A stretch of DNA of 40,626 bases from Planctomycetota bacterium (GCA_019636275.1 JAHBXY010000077.1:1-40626); one strand, 5' to 3'. Shown: positions 1 to 8,006, numbered from the stretch's first letter. Translations and numbers: made by a program. The notes: generated by a model from the sequence alone, not told the origin.

Positions 1-288
1 CGGCGCGAGGAGCGCGCCGCCGCAGCGCTCGCAGGGCTTCTTCGGCGTGTCGCCCGGCAGCAGGTAGGTCTTCTCGCCGCACGCGGCGCAGGCCCGTCCG
101 TGGCGCTCGCGGATCGAGATGATCTTCTCCAGGTCCTCCACGCCGAGGTTGCCGGCGTCGAACAGGAGCTCCTCGAGCGGCACGCCCTTCTTCGTCGCCT
201 GCTCGAGCGCCGAGTCGAGGCGCGCCCTGGGGAGCACCTTGCGCTGCTGCGCGATCAGGTGGAAGGCCAGGTCGGCGCTCTTGCTCAC
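1..288 (-). CDS. N-terminal helical domain plus zinc-ribbon protein (partial, runs off left edge)
   Basis: The first 96 residues of a protein that continues beyond the window. A GTG start at 286-288 is preceded by GGAGGC and overlaps the stop of the upstream amidohydrolase gene (GTGA). Residues 1-60 are charged and helical, with the pattern RLDSALEQATKKGVPLEELL then a Gly-containing turn. They are followed by a two-knuckle zinc ribbon, CAAC then KTYLLPG then CERCGG. The same domain plus ribbon opens the pseudokinase gene at 15378, so the missing C-terminal part may be a kinase-like or other signalling domain; that is inference. The helical part resembles in pattern the N-terminal domains of MshEN/GspE-type proteins, but I cannot confirm homology. 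No function is assigned. Confidence 0.75.
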   Translation of the reverse strand, partial: MSKSADLAFHLIAQQRKVLPRARLDSALEQATKKGVPLEELLFDAGNLGVEDLEKIISIRERHGRACAACGEKTYLLPGDTPKKPCERCGGALLAP

Positions 289-1049
289 GGGTCGCCTCCG
301 AGCAGGACCGCTCGCAGGGCGCCCTCGACGGCGGCGGCCACGCGGGCGCGGGCCGCCTCGGCCTCGAGGACGTGCTGGTTCAGCTCGAGCTCCACGTAGC
401 GCACGCCGCGCGCGTCGCCGTGGCGCTTCGCCGCGTAGATCAGGCCGGCGAGGCCGGAGTAGGGCTCGTTGAGGCGCGCACGCAGGCCGCGGGCGGCGAG
501 CGCCTCGAGCACCCGTCCGGCGAGGTCCGCGTGGCGGTCGAAGAGGACGCCGACGTCGAAGTCGCGGTCCTGCCCCGGCCACTCGCCCGTGAAGCTGTGC
601 ACGCTGACCAGCGCCACCGCGTCGGCCCCGTGCCGGGCGACGGCGCGGGCGACCTCCGCGTCGACGGCGGCGTGGTAGGGGGCGTGCCAGCGGGCGACGC
701 GGGCGGCGACCTGCGCCGGGGCGAGGTCGACGTTGCCCGGCACCGGCCGCCCCTCGGCGCGGGCGAGGGCCAGCGTCGGGTCGTCGGGGGCGCGGTTGAC
801 GTCGACGACGAGGCGCGAGATCCGGCTCGTGACGGCGGTGACGTCGAGGGCCGCGGCGAGGCGCAGGGTCGCGTCGCTGGCCCAGCGGTCCCAGCCCCAG
901 TGGGTGTCGAGGAGGGCGTCGTCGAGGCCCAGCCGCTCGAGCTCGAGCGGCACGTCGCGGCCGGCGTGCTCGCAGGTGAGGACGAGGGGGCCCGCGCCGC
1001 GCCTCACGACGTGGTTCTCGCCCTCGAGCGCGCGCTCGGCGGTGCTCAC
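285..1049 (-). CDS. N-formylglutamate amidohydrolase family protein
   Basis: A 254-residue protein of the N-formylglutamate amidohydrolase (FGase, PF05013) family, zinc hydrolases that cleave formyl or acyl groups from amino acids such as N-formylglutamate in histidine degradation. Visible family motifs are LTCEHAGRDVP near the N-terminus (metal-site region), DTHWGWDRWASDA, SRLVVDVNR, and VSVHSFT in the second half. I chose the GTG at 1047-1049 because the earlier in-frame start adds residues that do not look like the family and lie in the divergent promoter region. Its ribosome site is weak. The gene ends in a GTGA overlap with the zinc-ribbon gene, so the two are probably co-transcribed. 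No hut genes are nearby, so the substrate is uncertain; many family members act on other N-acyl amino acids. Confidence 0.82.
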   Translation of the reverse strand: MSTAERALEGENHVVRRGAGPLVLTCEHAGRDVPLELERLGLDDALLDTHWGWDRWASDATLRLAAALDVTAVTSRISRLVVDVNRAPDDPTLALARAEGRPVPGNVDLAPAQVAARVARWHAPYHAAVDAEVARAVARHGADAVALVSVHSFTGEWPGQDRDFDVGVLFDRHADLAGRVLEALAARGLRARLNEPYSGLAGLIYAAKRHGDARGVRYVELELNQHVLEAEAARARVAAAVEGALRAVLLGGDP

Positions 1050-1156
1050 CCCGGGATCATGACCACGCGCGGGCGTTCGCCGCAACGCTCGGGTGGGGGC
1101 CGTTGCGCCGGGGGGCGGCGTCGACGACGATCTTCGCCCCGCAGCGAGGGGGGCAC

Positions 1157-2254
1157 GTGGGCAAGCGCATCGGCGTCATGACCGGCGGGGGCGACTGCCC
1201 GGGCCTGAACGCGGTGATCCGCGGCGTCGTCTTCGCCGCCCGCGCGCGCGGCTGGGAGGTGCTGGGGGTCGAGGACGCGACGAGCGGCCTCGTCGACCTG
1301 GAGTACCGCTCGCCGCACGGCAACCGCTGGCTGACCTGCGACGACGTGGAGCGGATCCTCACCCGCGGCGGCACGATCCTCGGCTCGTCGAACAAGAGCG
1401 ACCCGTTCAAGTTCGTGACGATCCGCGACGGCGAGCGCGTCGAGACCGACGTCTCCGACCGCGTCATGGAGAACTTCCGCCGCCTGGGGCTCGAGGCGCT
1501 CGTGAGCATCGGCGGCGACGGCAGCATGCGGATCGCGCAGCGCCTGTGCGACAAGGGCATGCCGATCGTCGGCGTGCCCAAGACGATCGACCAGGACCTG
1601 GCCTGCACCGACTACACGTTCGGCCACCACACGGCCGTGCAGACCGCGACCGACGCGATCGACAAGCTGCAGGACACGGCCGAGAGCCACGACCGCGTCA
1701 TGCTCGTCGAGGTCATGGGCCGCGACGCCGGCTGGATCGCGCTGCACTCCGCGATCGCCGGCGGCGCGCACGTGTGCCTCCTGCCCGAGATCCCCTACCG
1801 GCTCGAGCCGATCGTGCGCCGCGTGCAGGAGCGGCAGGCGCGCGGCTACCCGTTCAGCATCATCGTCGTCGCCGAGGGCGCGCGCCCGGTCGCGGGCGAG
1901 CAGAGCACCGCCGGCCCGCGCGAGCTGGGGGCGATGGTCAAGCTCCAGGGCGCCGCGCAGCGCCTGGCGGCCGAGCTCCAGCCCCGGCTCGGCCTCGACG
2001 TGCGCACGACCGTCCTCGGCCACCTGCAGCGCGGCGGCTCGCCCACGCAGTTCGACCGCATCCTCGGCTCGCGCTTCGGTGTGCGCGCGGTCGAGCTGAT
2101 CGAGGAGGGCAGGTTCGGCCACATGGTCGCGCTCAAGACCCCGGAGATCGTCTCCGTCCCGATCGCCGACGCCGTCAGCCGGCCGAACCTCGTCGACCCG
2201 GAGAGCCAGCTGGTCAAGGCGGCCAGGGCGTGTGGCGTCGAGTTCGGGGAGTAG
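1157..2254 (+). CDS. pfkA: 6-phosphofructokinase (probably ATP-dependent)
   Basis: A cytoplasmic glycolytic enzyme of 365 residues that phosphorylates fructose 6-phosphate to the 1,6-bisphosphate. The N-terminus carries the nucleotide-binding GVMTGGGDCPGLNAV; GGDGS lies at residues 119-123, the catalytic loop PKTIDQD at 141-147, and VMGRDAGWIA follows. The Gly in GGDGS is the residue associated with ATP use (PPi enzymes usually have Asp there), while the Lys in PKTID is found in PPi-type and some bacterial ATP-type enzymes. ATP dependence is therefore likely but not certain. The GTG start at 1157 sits a few bases behind a GAGGGGGG ribosome site; the longer in-frame extension lacks family similarity. 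It is divergent from the amidohydrolase gene and directly abuts the next gene. Confidence 0.93.
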   Translation: MGKRIGVMTGGGDCPGLNAVIRGVVFAARARGWEVLGVEDATSGLVDLEYRSPHGNRWLTCDDVERILTRGGTILGSSNKSDPFKFVTIRDGERVETDVSDRVMENFRRLGLEALVSIGGDGSMRIAQRLCDKGMPIVGVPKTIDQDLACTDYTFGHHTAVQTATDAIDKLQDTAESHDRVMLVEVMGRDAGWIALHSAIAGGAHVCLLPEIPYRLEPIVRRVQERQARGYPFSIIVVAEGARPVAGEQSTAGPRELGAMVKLQGAAQRLAAELQPRLGLDVRTTVLGHLQRGGSPTQFDRILGSRFGVRAVELIEEGRFGHMVALKTPEIVSVPIADAVSRPNLVDPESQLVKAARACGVEFGE

Positions 2255-3322
2255 GTGGTTCCGGCCGCACCGGGGGCGCGCAGCGGTCTGTGGCTCGCGC
2301 TCATCGCGCTCCTGAGCCCGGGGCCGGCGCACGCGGGGCTGATCGCCTCGTTCGACCTGGACGTGAACGCGTGGCGCGCGACGGACGTGGTCGTCGTCAG
2401 CGAGGGCGCCGTGATCGACGGCAAGGTCGTCGTCGCGGAGGTGTGGCGCGGCGAGCTCGCGGCCGGCGTCGAGCTCGAGTTCTCCGACCTCGCGGTCTTC
2501 GCGCCGCCCGAGCGGCGTGACCTCACCGACCTCTGGTGGGGTCACGGTCGGTCCTCTCCCCCGGTCCGCGAGGTGACGGGCGCGCGGATGGTCCTCTTCC
2601 TCGTGCGCGACGGTGCGAGCTGGCGAGGCGTCCGTGCCGACGCTCCCGGCCGCGCGGGTCCCATCTCCGTCGCCTGGATCGAGGAGGGCGAGGCCTACGT
2701 GCTCCGGCAGGTCGTCAACCCGGGCGGGCTGTACCTGGTGAGGGAAGCGAGCGAGCGCGCCATGCGTACGCGGGTCGAGGAGCTCACGCCGCTCCGGCAG
2801 GCGTACCTTGACACCATCGCGCTCGACGACCCCGTACGGCGCGTCGACGCGCTGGCTCGCTTCCTCGACGTGACCCTCGCCAGGAGCGACGCCATCGAGG
2901 CGCTGGCCGCCTGCGGAGAGGCGGCGGCGCCGCTGCTACGAGACGTCGTCCTCGCGGGCGAGCCGCGCGAACCCTTCTGGGAGGGAATGATCGCCCTCCT
3001 CCGCGCCGGCGGCGCGGCGGCGCTCCACGACTTCGCCCAGCTCCTCGACCGCGAGGCGGACTTCTGGGCGACCGAGGCGCGCTGGCTCGAGGACGGGTGG
3101 TGGGGCGGTGACGGGCTCGCGTGGGATCAGGCCCAACGGCTCCGCCGGCGTTACCGGCTTGCCGACGACGCACTGCGAGTCCTGCACGGTCGACCGGACG
3201 AGCTCCTCCGGGGACCTATAGGCCGCCTGCGTCGGGCATGGGAAGGGGTGCCAGGCGCTCCCAGCCAGAGCCTGCGCGCCGCCTGCGACCGCCTCGTCGA
3301 TGCGCTCGACCGCGCCCGCTGA
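2255..3322 (+). CDS. Secreted protein of unknown function with HEAT-like C-terminal half
   Basis: A 355-residue protein whose GTG start immediately follows the phosphofructokinase stop, with GGGGAG just upstream, so translation is probably coupled. Residues 1-27 look like a signal peptide (hydrophobic LWLALIALL, then GPAHA before the mature end). The N-terminal half has a beta-rich segment around DGKVVVAEVWRGEL and a stretch ending in a Trp-rich loop. The C-terminal half is helical and Ala/Leu-rich in a HEAT- or armadillo-like way (ALAACGEAAAPLLRDVVL). I do not recognise a named family and assign no function. The export signal makes a link with glycolysis unlikely despite the tight spacing. 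Confidence 0.72.
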   Translation: MVPAAPGARSGLWLALIALLSPGPAHAGLIASFDLDVNAWRATDVVVVSEGAVIDGKVVVAEVWRGELAAGVELEFSDLAVFAPPERRDLTDLWWGHGRSSPPVREVTGARMVLFLVRDGASWRGVRADAPGRAGPISVAWIEEGEAYVLRQVVNPGGLYLVREASERAMRTRVEELTPLRQAYLDTIALDDPVRRVDALARFLDVTLARSDAIEALAACGEAAAPLLRDVVLAGEPREPFWEGMIALLRAGGAAALHDFAQLLDREADFWATEARWLEDGWWGGDGLAWDQAQRLRRRYRLADDALRVLHGRPDELLRGPIGRLRRAWEGVPGAPSQSLRAACDRLVDALDRAR

Positions 3323-3368
3323 CGACGACGACCGCTCGCGCGCGAGCCTCCCGCGACGGCTGACGGCC

Positions 3369-3808
3369 CTATGTGGCTCGCCAGGCCTCCACGTTCGCGT
3401 AGGTCTCGGTGAGGACCGTCACGTCCTCCCTGCCCTCCAGCCGCTGCAGGGCCTCGCGCGCCGCGAACAGCAGGTCCTCGCACTCTCCATGGGGATCGGG
3501 CGCGGCTCGGCCAGGTAGGTCTCGTAGCAGGTGCGGCCGCGGCTCACGACGTGGCTCCGCCGGTAGAGGAAGCGGTCGGGCGAGAGGTACCCCTCCTCGT
3601 CGGCGCCGGCGTAGGCCGGACCGTCGAGCCGCCAGAGGAGGAGCGCGAGCCGCTCCTGGAAGCGCAGGACGGCCCCCGCGCCGCCCCGGACGAGCGCGTC
3701 CACGAGGGCCCGCGTGTCGCCGTCGACCGGCGCCGTGCCCTCGATCAGGGCCCAGAACGTGTCGGGTTCGAGCGCCTGGGGGCCGGGGCAGGTCACGCCG
3801 TCCTCCAC
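3369..3808 (-). pseudogene. DUF4240 family protein, frameshifted near the C-terminus
   Basis: From the GTG at 3806-3808 the frame reads a DUF4240-like protein: DTFWALIEGT near the start, a helical LVDALVRGGAGAVLRFQERL, and YLSPDRFLYRRSHVVSRG, matching the family layout of FWxLI followed by a GR-containing segment and YE (here CYETYLAEP). After about 3490 this frame becomes meaningless, whereas another frame reads CEDLLFAAREALQRLEG to a stop at 3369-3371, exactly as the family C-terminus would. A single-base change in the GGGG run near 3491 would restore one reading frame. This is either a real pseudogene or a sequencing error. The start lies 10 nt from a -10-like hexamer in the palindrome shared with the divergent kinase gene. 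Confidence 0.65.
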
Positions 3809-3810
3809 CT

Positions 3811-3846
3811 CGCCGTGGATCGTATCGTCCGGTACGATCCACGGCG
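3811..3846. promoter_or_regulatory. Palindrome with symmetric divergent -10-like hexamers
   Basis: A perfect 14-bp inverted repeat, CGCCGTGGATCGTA at 3811-3824 and its complement at 3833-3846, separated by 8 bp. Each arm carries TACGAT, a plausible -10 element, pointing outwards: plus strand 3833-3838 towards the ABC1 kinase gene, minus strand 3819-3824 towards the DUF4240 gene. It could serve as a bidirectional promoter, a dimeric regulator site, or both. Function is inferred from geometry only. Confidence 0.5.
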
Positions 3847-3855
3847 GAGGATCCG

Positions 3856-5613
3856 TTGGCCCAGGCCCCGCCGCCCACCGCCGATCGGCCGTCCCAGCGC
3901 CTGAGGGCGCCGGGGCCGGTGGCCGACCTGGTGCGCGCGTCGGAGATCGTGCGGATCCTCGTCGCGCACGGGTTCGGCTTCCTCCTCGACCGGACGGCGC
4001 TGGCCGCGCTCGGTGTGTCGGCGGCGACGCCCGACGAGCGCGTGCGCGACCTGCCGCTGGCCGAGCGGGTGCGCCGGGTGCTCGAGGCGCTGGGGCCCAC
4101 GTTCGTCAAGCTGGGGCAGGTGCTCTCCACGCGGGCCGACGTCGTGCCCGAGGAGTTCGTCGCCGCGCTCAAGGCGCTGCAGGACCGCGCGCCGCAGGTG
4201 CCGTTCGCGACGGTCAAGCGCGTGATCGAGGAGGAGCTCGGCCTCCCGCTCGAGCAGGTGTTCGCCTCGTTCACCGAGGAGCCGCTGGCCACGGCGTCGA
4301 TCGCGCAGGTGCACCGGGCGACCCTGCGCCGCGGCGAGGAGACCGTCGAGGTCGCGGTGAAGGTCCAGCGGCCCGGGATCCGCCAGACCATGCGCTCGGA
4401 CCTGAGCCTCCTCTACTGGCTCGGGCGCCTGCTCGAGGGGACGATCGAGGAGGTCTCGGCCTACTCGCCCACGGCGATCGTCGAGCAGTTCGAGCAGGCG
4501 GTCGAGGAGGAGCTCGACTTCGTCCACGAGCGCCACAACCTCGAGCGCGCGCGCAAGAACTTCGAGCCGCGCCCCGACCTGTGCGTCGTGCCGGAGCCGT
4601 TCGCCGACGTGTCGACGCCGCGGATCCTCACCATGCGCTTCCTCGACGGGGTGAAGATCACCGACGTCCGCGACGACGCGCGCTACGACAAGGCCGCCCT
4701 CAAGGACCGCCTGGTCGAGGCCGCCTTCAAGCAGGTCTTCGAGGACGGCTTCTTCCACGGCGACCCGCACCCGGGCAACGTCATGGTCCTCGCGGACGGC
4801 CGCCTGGGCCTGATCGACCACGGCCTGTGGGGCAAGATCACGCCCGAGCAGCAGGACATCCTGCTCCACTGGCTGACCGCGATCGCGCTCAAGAGCCCGA
4901 GCACGCTGGCGCGCCTGACGCTACGCGTGGGCAAGGTCCCGCCCGACTTCGACCGCGTCCGCTACGAACGCGACGTGCGCGCGCTCATGGACAAGTACGT
5001 CGGCGTCCAGCTCGAGAGCCTCGACACGTCGTCGGTGATCGCCGACTCGATCGAGGTGATCCGCCGCCACCGGATCCAGCTCCCGCCCGACTTCGCCGTG
5101 CTCGCCCGCGCCACGGCCACGCTCGAGGGGATCGTCCGCTTCCTCTACCCCGACCTCGACTTCCAGGCGCTGATCCTCCCCTACGTGCAGCGGCTCGTCT
5201 GGCGCCGCTTCGACCTCTCGCGCGCCGGGCCCGAGGCCATGAGCCTGTTCCTGGGCATGCAGGACTTCGTCAACGAGGTCCCCTCGCAGATCAACCAGCT
5301 CCTGCTCGACCTCTCGTCGGGCCGCTTCCGCGTCGGCCTCCAGGGCGAGGCCCTCGAGGAGCTGGCCCTCGTCGGCCGCCTCCACAGCGCCCGCACGGCG
5401 CTCTCGGTCCTCGCGGGCGCCCTCGTCCTGGCCGCCGCGATCACGATCGCGCCCTTCCAGTACGAGGTCTTCCACGTCCCCGTGGCCCCCGTGCTCCTGC
5501 TCCTGGCCTCGTTCGGGGCGTTCTGGGCCCTGGTCATGACCTTCGTGTTCCCCAAGGGGTTCCGGAAGATCAGCGTCGCCAAGATGATGTTCTGGCGGCG
5601 CCCGGACCGCTGA
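3856..5613 (+). CDS. ABC1/UbiB-family atypical kinase
   Basis: A 585-residue member of the ABC1/ADCK/UbiB family, membrane-associated atypical protein-kinase-like ATPases linked to isoprenoid quinone biosynthesis. The family signature KxGQ is present (FVKLGQVLSTRADVVP, about residue 85), as are the Ala-rich nucleotide loop region TASIAQVHRA, the VAVKVQRPG lysine strand, and the catalytic HGDPHPGN at about residue 301 followed by LIDHGLWG. Two hydrophobic helices at about residues 515-570 anchor the C-terminus, as in UbiB. Start: TTG at 3856 behind a clear GGAGG; the upstream frame is only shadow of the divergent gene. No ubiquinone or menaquinone genes are in the window, so the exact quinone is unknown. 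UbiB is often annotated 2-polyprenylphenol 6-hydroxylase, which is historical and incorrect. Confidence 0.9.
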   Translation: MAQAPPPTADRPSQRLRAPGPVADLVRASEIVRILVAHGFGFLLDRTALAALGVSAATPDERVRDLPLAERVRRVLEALGPTFVKLGQVLSTRADVVPEEFVAALKALQDRAPQVPFATVKRVIEEELGLPLEQVFASFTEEPLATASIAQVHRATLRRGEETVEVAVKVQRPGIRQTMRSDLSLLYWLGRLLEGTIEEVSAYSPTAIVEQFEQAVEEELDFVHERHNLERARKNFEPRPDLCVVPEPFADVSTPRILTMRFLDGVKITDVRDDARYDKAALKDRLVEAAFKQVFEDGFFHGDPHPGNVMVLADGRLGLIDHGLWGKITPEQQDILLHWLTAIALKSPSTLARLTLRVGKVPPDFDRVRYERDVRALMDKYVGVQLESLDTSSVIADSIEVIRRHRIQLPPDFAVLARATATLEGIVRFLYPDLDFQALILPYVQRLVWRRFDLSRAGPEAMSLFLGMQDFVNEVPSQINQLLLDLSSGRFRVGLQGEALEELALVGRLHSARTALSVLAGALVLAAAITIAPFQYEVFHVPVAPVLLLLASFGAFWALVMTFVFPKGFRKISVAKMMFWRRPDR

Positions 5614-5674
5614 CCGCGGTCGCCGGTCGTCCATGGCCGCGTCGAGGGGCGGGGCGCGCGAGCGCGGGGGGGAC

Positions 5675-5696
5675 CGCGGGGGCGCAAGCCCCCGCG
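5675..5696 (+). terminator. GC-rich hairpin with GCAA tetraloop downstream of the ABC1 kinase gene
   Basis: A perfect 9-bp stem CGCGGGGGC / GCCCCCGCG closed by a GCAA (GNRA) loop, 62 bp after the kinase stop. No U-tract follows, so it may act as a terminator-like or mRNA 3'-end structure rather than a classical intrinsic terminator. Confidence 0.45.
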
Positions 5697-5794
5697 AACC
5701 ACCGCAGGCCATCGCTTGATCCGCCCTCCCCCCGAGGTGAGAATCCCGGCCCGCGCGCCCAGGGGCGCGCGCCCTTCCCCTCAACGAGGTCAGC

Positions 5795-6910
5795 ATGCGC
5801 GTCGGCGTCCCCCGCGAGATCAAGTCCAACGAGCACCGGATCGCCATGGTCCCGGCGGGCGTCGACGCCCTGGTGCGCGCCGGTCACGAGGTCATGGTCG
5901 CCCAGGACGGCGGCCACGGCTCGGGGATCACCGACCAGGAGTACCTCGACGCGGGCGCGAAGATCGCCCCCGACAACGCCGAGGTGTTCGCCTGGGCGGA
6001 CATGATCGTGAAGGTCAAGGAGCCGCTGCCCGAGGAGTACGCGCTGATCCGCCCCGGGCAGACGGTCTTCACCTACTTCCACCTGGCCGCGTCGCGCGAG
6101 CTGACCGAGGCCATGGTCGAGTCGAAGGGCACCTGCGTCGCCTACGAGACGATCGAGGACAAGAACGGCCGCCTGCCGCTCCTGACCCCCATGAGCGAGG
6201 TCGCCGGGCGCATGGCGATCCAGGAGGGCGCCAAGTACCTCGAGAAGCCCATGATGGGCCGCGGGATCCTCCTCGGCGGGATCCCGGGCGTCGAGCCCGC
6301 CTACGTGGTGATCCTGGGCGGCGGCGTCGTCGGCAGCAACGCGGCCAAGATCGCCGCCGGTCTGGGCGCCAACGTGGCGATCCTCGACGTGAACCTCGAC
6401 CGCCTGCGCTACCTCGACGAGATCATGCCGGGCAACGTCACGACCCTCTACTCGACGCAGTACGCCGTGCGCGAGCAGTGCCGCCGCGCCGACCTCGTGA
6501 TCGGCGCCGTGCTGACGACCGGCGCCCGCGCGCCCGTGCTCGTCCCGCGCGAGTACCTGGCCGAGATGAAGAACGGCAGCGTCGTCGTCGACGTGGCGAT
6601 CGACCAGGGCGGCTGCATCGAGACCGCCCGGGCCACGACGCACCAGGACCCGACATACGTGATCGACGGCGTCGTCCACTACTGCGTGGCGAACATGCCG
6701 GGCGCCGTGGGGCGCACCTCGACCTACGGCCTGACCAACGCGACGCTCCCCTACGTCATGCGACTCGCCCGCCACGGCGTGGTCGAGGTGGCCAAGCAGG
6801 ACCCGGGCTTCGCCAAGGGGATCAACGTCATGGACGGCAAGATCACGTGCGAGCCGGTGTCGGAGTTCTTCAAGCTCCCCTACACGCCGCTCTCCGCGCT
6901 GATCGGTTGA
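5795..6910 (+). CDS. ald: Alanine dehydrogenase
   Basis: A cytoplasmic NAD-dependent enzyme that interconverts L-alanine and pyruvate plus ammonia. Its 371 residues match the family length. Catalytic Lys75 lies in VKVKEPLPEE and His96 in FTYFHLA, at the canonical positions. The Rossmann nucleotide loop GGGVVGSNAA follows near residue 176, and the C-terminal half has the usual VVDVAIDQGGC and TSTYGLTNATLP segments. The start is an ATG preceded by GAGGT four bases away. The upstream 180 bp hold a GC-rich hairpin and an AT-containing GAGAAT element that may be a -10. The gene stands alone, followed by a strong hairpin and a tRNA gene. Ald also serves as glycine or glyoxylate dehydrogenase in some bacteria. 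Confidence 0.96.
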   Translation: MRVGVPREIKSNEHRIAMVPAGVDALVRAGHEVMVAQDGGHGSGITDQEYLDAGAKIAPDNAEVFAWADMIVKVKEPLPEEYALIRPGQTVFTYFHLAASRELTEAMVESKGTCVAYETIEDKNGRLPLLTPMSEVAGRMAIQEGAKYLEKPMMGRGILLGGIPGVEPAYVVILGGGVVGSNAAKIAAGLGANVAILDVNLDRLRYLDEIMPGNVTTLYSTQYAVREQCRRADLVIGAVLTTGARAPVLVPREYLAEMKNGSVVVDVAIDQGGCIETARATTHQDPTYVIDGVVHYCVANMPGAVGRTSTYGLTNATLPYVMRLARHGVVEVAKQDPGFAKGINVMDGKITCEPVSEFFKLPYTPLSALIG

Positions 6911-7028
6911 CACCTCGCGGGAGGCGGAGTAGGATCCGTCCCCGAAGATCTTTACATCCAGGCCGGACGCCGAGGCCTCGTCGTGAGTGACGGCCGCCGC
7001 GTCCCGCTCGGAAACGAACTAAGCACTC

Positions 7029-7054
7029 GTGTGCCCCGCTCCGGCGGGGCACAC
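7029..7054 (+). terminator. Perfect 11-bp hairpin between ald and tRNA-Arg
   Basis: GTGTGCCCCGC and its exact complement enclose a TCCG loop, 7 bp upstream of the tRNA gene and about 120 bp after the ald stop. It probably insulates the tRNA from ald readthrough. There is no U-tract. Confidence 0.45.
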
Positions 7055-7060
7055 ACAAGG

Positions 7061-7134
7061 GCACCCCTAGCTCAATTGGATAGAGCATCTGGCTACGGAC
7101 CAGAAGGTTAGAGGTTCGAGTCCTCTGGGGTGTA
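7061..7134 (+). tRNA. tRNA-Arg (anticodon ACG)
   Basis: A complete cloverleaf: acceptor GCACCCC/GGGGTGT (first pair G-U), D stem GCTC/GAGC, anticodon stem TCTGG/CCAGA with loop CTACGGA, T stem AGAGG/CCTCT with loop TTCGAGT, and discriminator A. The anticodon ACG is at 7095-7097. The 3' CCA is not encoded. A34 of this tRNA is the classical substrate of TadA, encoded immediately downstream, which converts it to inosine so that CGU, CGC and CGA can be read. Confidence 0.95.
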
Positions 7135-7227
7135 TACGAACGCCTCGCGCGTCCTGAAGTGGGCCGCGAGGCGCGCTCTTTGGCGGTCAACACGACTCAG
7201 CAGCCTGACGAGCACGTGGTCGACCAG

Positions 7228-7281
7228 GCGCGCATGCGCCTGGCGATCGACGAGGCGCGCATGCGCCTCGCCATCGACGAA
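7228..7281 (+). repeat. 27-bp in-frame tandem duplication at the tadA 5' end
   Basis: Two adjacent 27-bp units, differing at only a few bases, each encode ARMRLAIDE and each contain an ATG. The duplication extends the N-terminal helix of TadA or supplies a second initiation codon. Confidence 0.8.
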
Positions 7282-7698
7282 GCCAGGGCGGCGCTGGCGA
7301 CCGACGACGTCCCCGTGGGGGCGGTGCTCTTCGACGCCGACGGCCACGTCATCGGACGCGGCCGCAACCGGCGCGAGGAGCGCGGCGACCCGACGGCCCA
7401 CGCCGAGGTCGAGGCCCTCCGCGAGGGGGCCCGCGAGCGCGGCCTGTGGCGCCTCGACGGCGCGGTCCTCTACGTGACGCTCGAGCCCTGCGCCATGTGC
7501 GCCGGCGCGCTCGTCAACGCGCGGGTGACGGCCCTCGTCTACGGCGCGCGCGACCCGCGCGCAGGGGCGGTCGAGAGCCTCTACCAGGTCTGCACCGACC
7601 CCCGGCTCAACCACCGGCTCGAGGTGCGGGCCGGGGTGCTCGAGGCGGAGTGCGCGCAGCTCCTGCGCGACTTCTTCCGCCGGCGCCGGGCGCGCTGA
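7234..7698 (+). CDS. tadA: tRNA(adenine-34) deaminase TadA
   Basis: A zinc-dependent tRNA deaminase that converts the wobble adenosine of tRNA-Arg(ACG) to inosine. The active site is intact: HAEVEAL supplies the His ligand and catalytic Glu (about residue 56), and PCAMC supplies the two Cys ligands (residues 86 and 89). VPVGAVL precedes them as in the family. The start is uncertain. A 27-bp tandem duplication (7228-7254 and 7255-7281) repeats ARMRLAIDE, so both ATG 7234 and ATG 7261 resemble the normal start; the frame is open back to GTG 7159. None has a convincing ribosome site. The second copy aligns with the usual start of TadA. The gene lies between its substrate tRNA gene and tRNA-Ser, SRP RNA and dnaX, a neighbourhood known from other bacteria. 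Confidence 0.93.
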   Translation: MRLAIDEARMRLAIDEARAALATDDVPVGAVLFDADGHVIGRGRNRREERGDPTAHAEVEALREGARERGLWRLDGAVLYVTLEPCAMCAGALVNARVTALVYGARDPRAGAVESLYQVCTDPRLNHRLEVRAGVLEAECAQLLRDFFRRRRAR

Positions 7699-7722
7699 TC
7701 CGGATGTGACCCAGACGATCAG

Positions 7723-7809
7723 GGAGCGGTGTCCGAGCGGTCGAAGGAGCACGCTTGGAAAGCGTGTATACGTGAAAGCGTATCGAGGGTTCGAATCCCT
7801 CCCGCTCCG
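7723..7809 (+). tRNA. tRNA-Ser (anticodon GGA)
   Basis: A class II tRNA with a long variable arm. The acceptor GGAGCGG pairs perfectly with CCGCTCC. The anticodon stem CACGC/GCGTG encloses loop TTGGAAA (GGA at 7757-7759), the variable stem is TACG...CGTA, and the T arm reads GAGGG TTCGAAT CCCTC. The discriminator is G, typical of tRNA-Ser. CCA is not encoded. Confidence 0.95.
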
Positions 7810-7907
7810 GTTCACTCCTGCGCGCCGCGTCACCGCGGCCCGCGCTTGAAAATTCGGCGACGACGCGGCGGCCTCCGGAGCGGGCGCGTCAGGTCCGGGG
7901 CGTAGAA

Positions 7908-8006
7908 GTCTGGACCCTCTGCACGTGGGGTGCGTGAATCTGGTCAGGGCCGAAAGGCAGCAGCCATAAGCGAGTTCTCCACGGTGCCGGAGGACAATCT
8001 GGGCGG
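7908..8006 (+). ncRNA. ffs: Signal recognition particle RNA (4.5S type); ends approximate
   Basis: The diagnostic apical domain is at 7942-7964: GGTCAGG, GCC, a GAAA tetraloop, GGC, AGCAGCC. This is the universally conserved helix 8 that binds Ffh and the SRP receptor. Flanking strands pair (CGTGG near 7924-7928 with CCACG near 7978-7982, and CCCTC with GAGG further out), giving a roughly 100-nt hairpin typical of short bacterial SRP RNA. It sits between tRNA-Ser and dnaX, the same place as in Bacillus subtilis (tadA, SRP RNA, dnaX). The exact 5' and 3' ends are estimated from the pairing. The rest of the 7810-8192 gap shows nothing else that I can identify. Confidence 0.88.

Noticed and set aside
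1046..2545. A 499-codon minus-strand frame over pfkA
   Set aside because: Shadow frame; composition is RDE/A repeats and it covers a clear glycolytic enzyme.
5795..6990. Alternative frame (5716-6990) as a second gene over ald
   Set aside because: RDR-rich shadow; ald is unmistakable.
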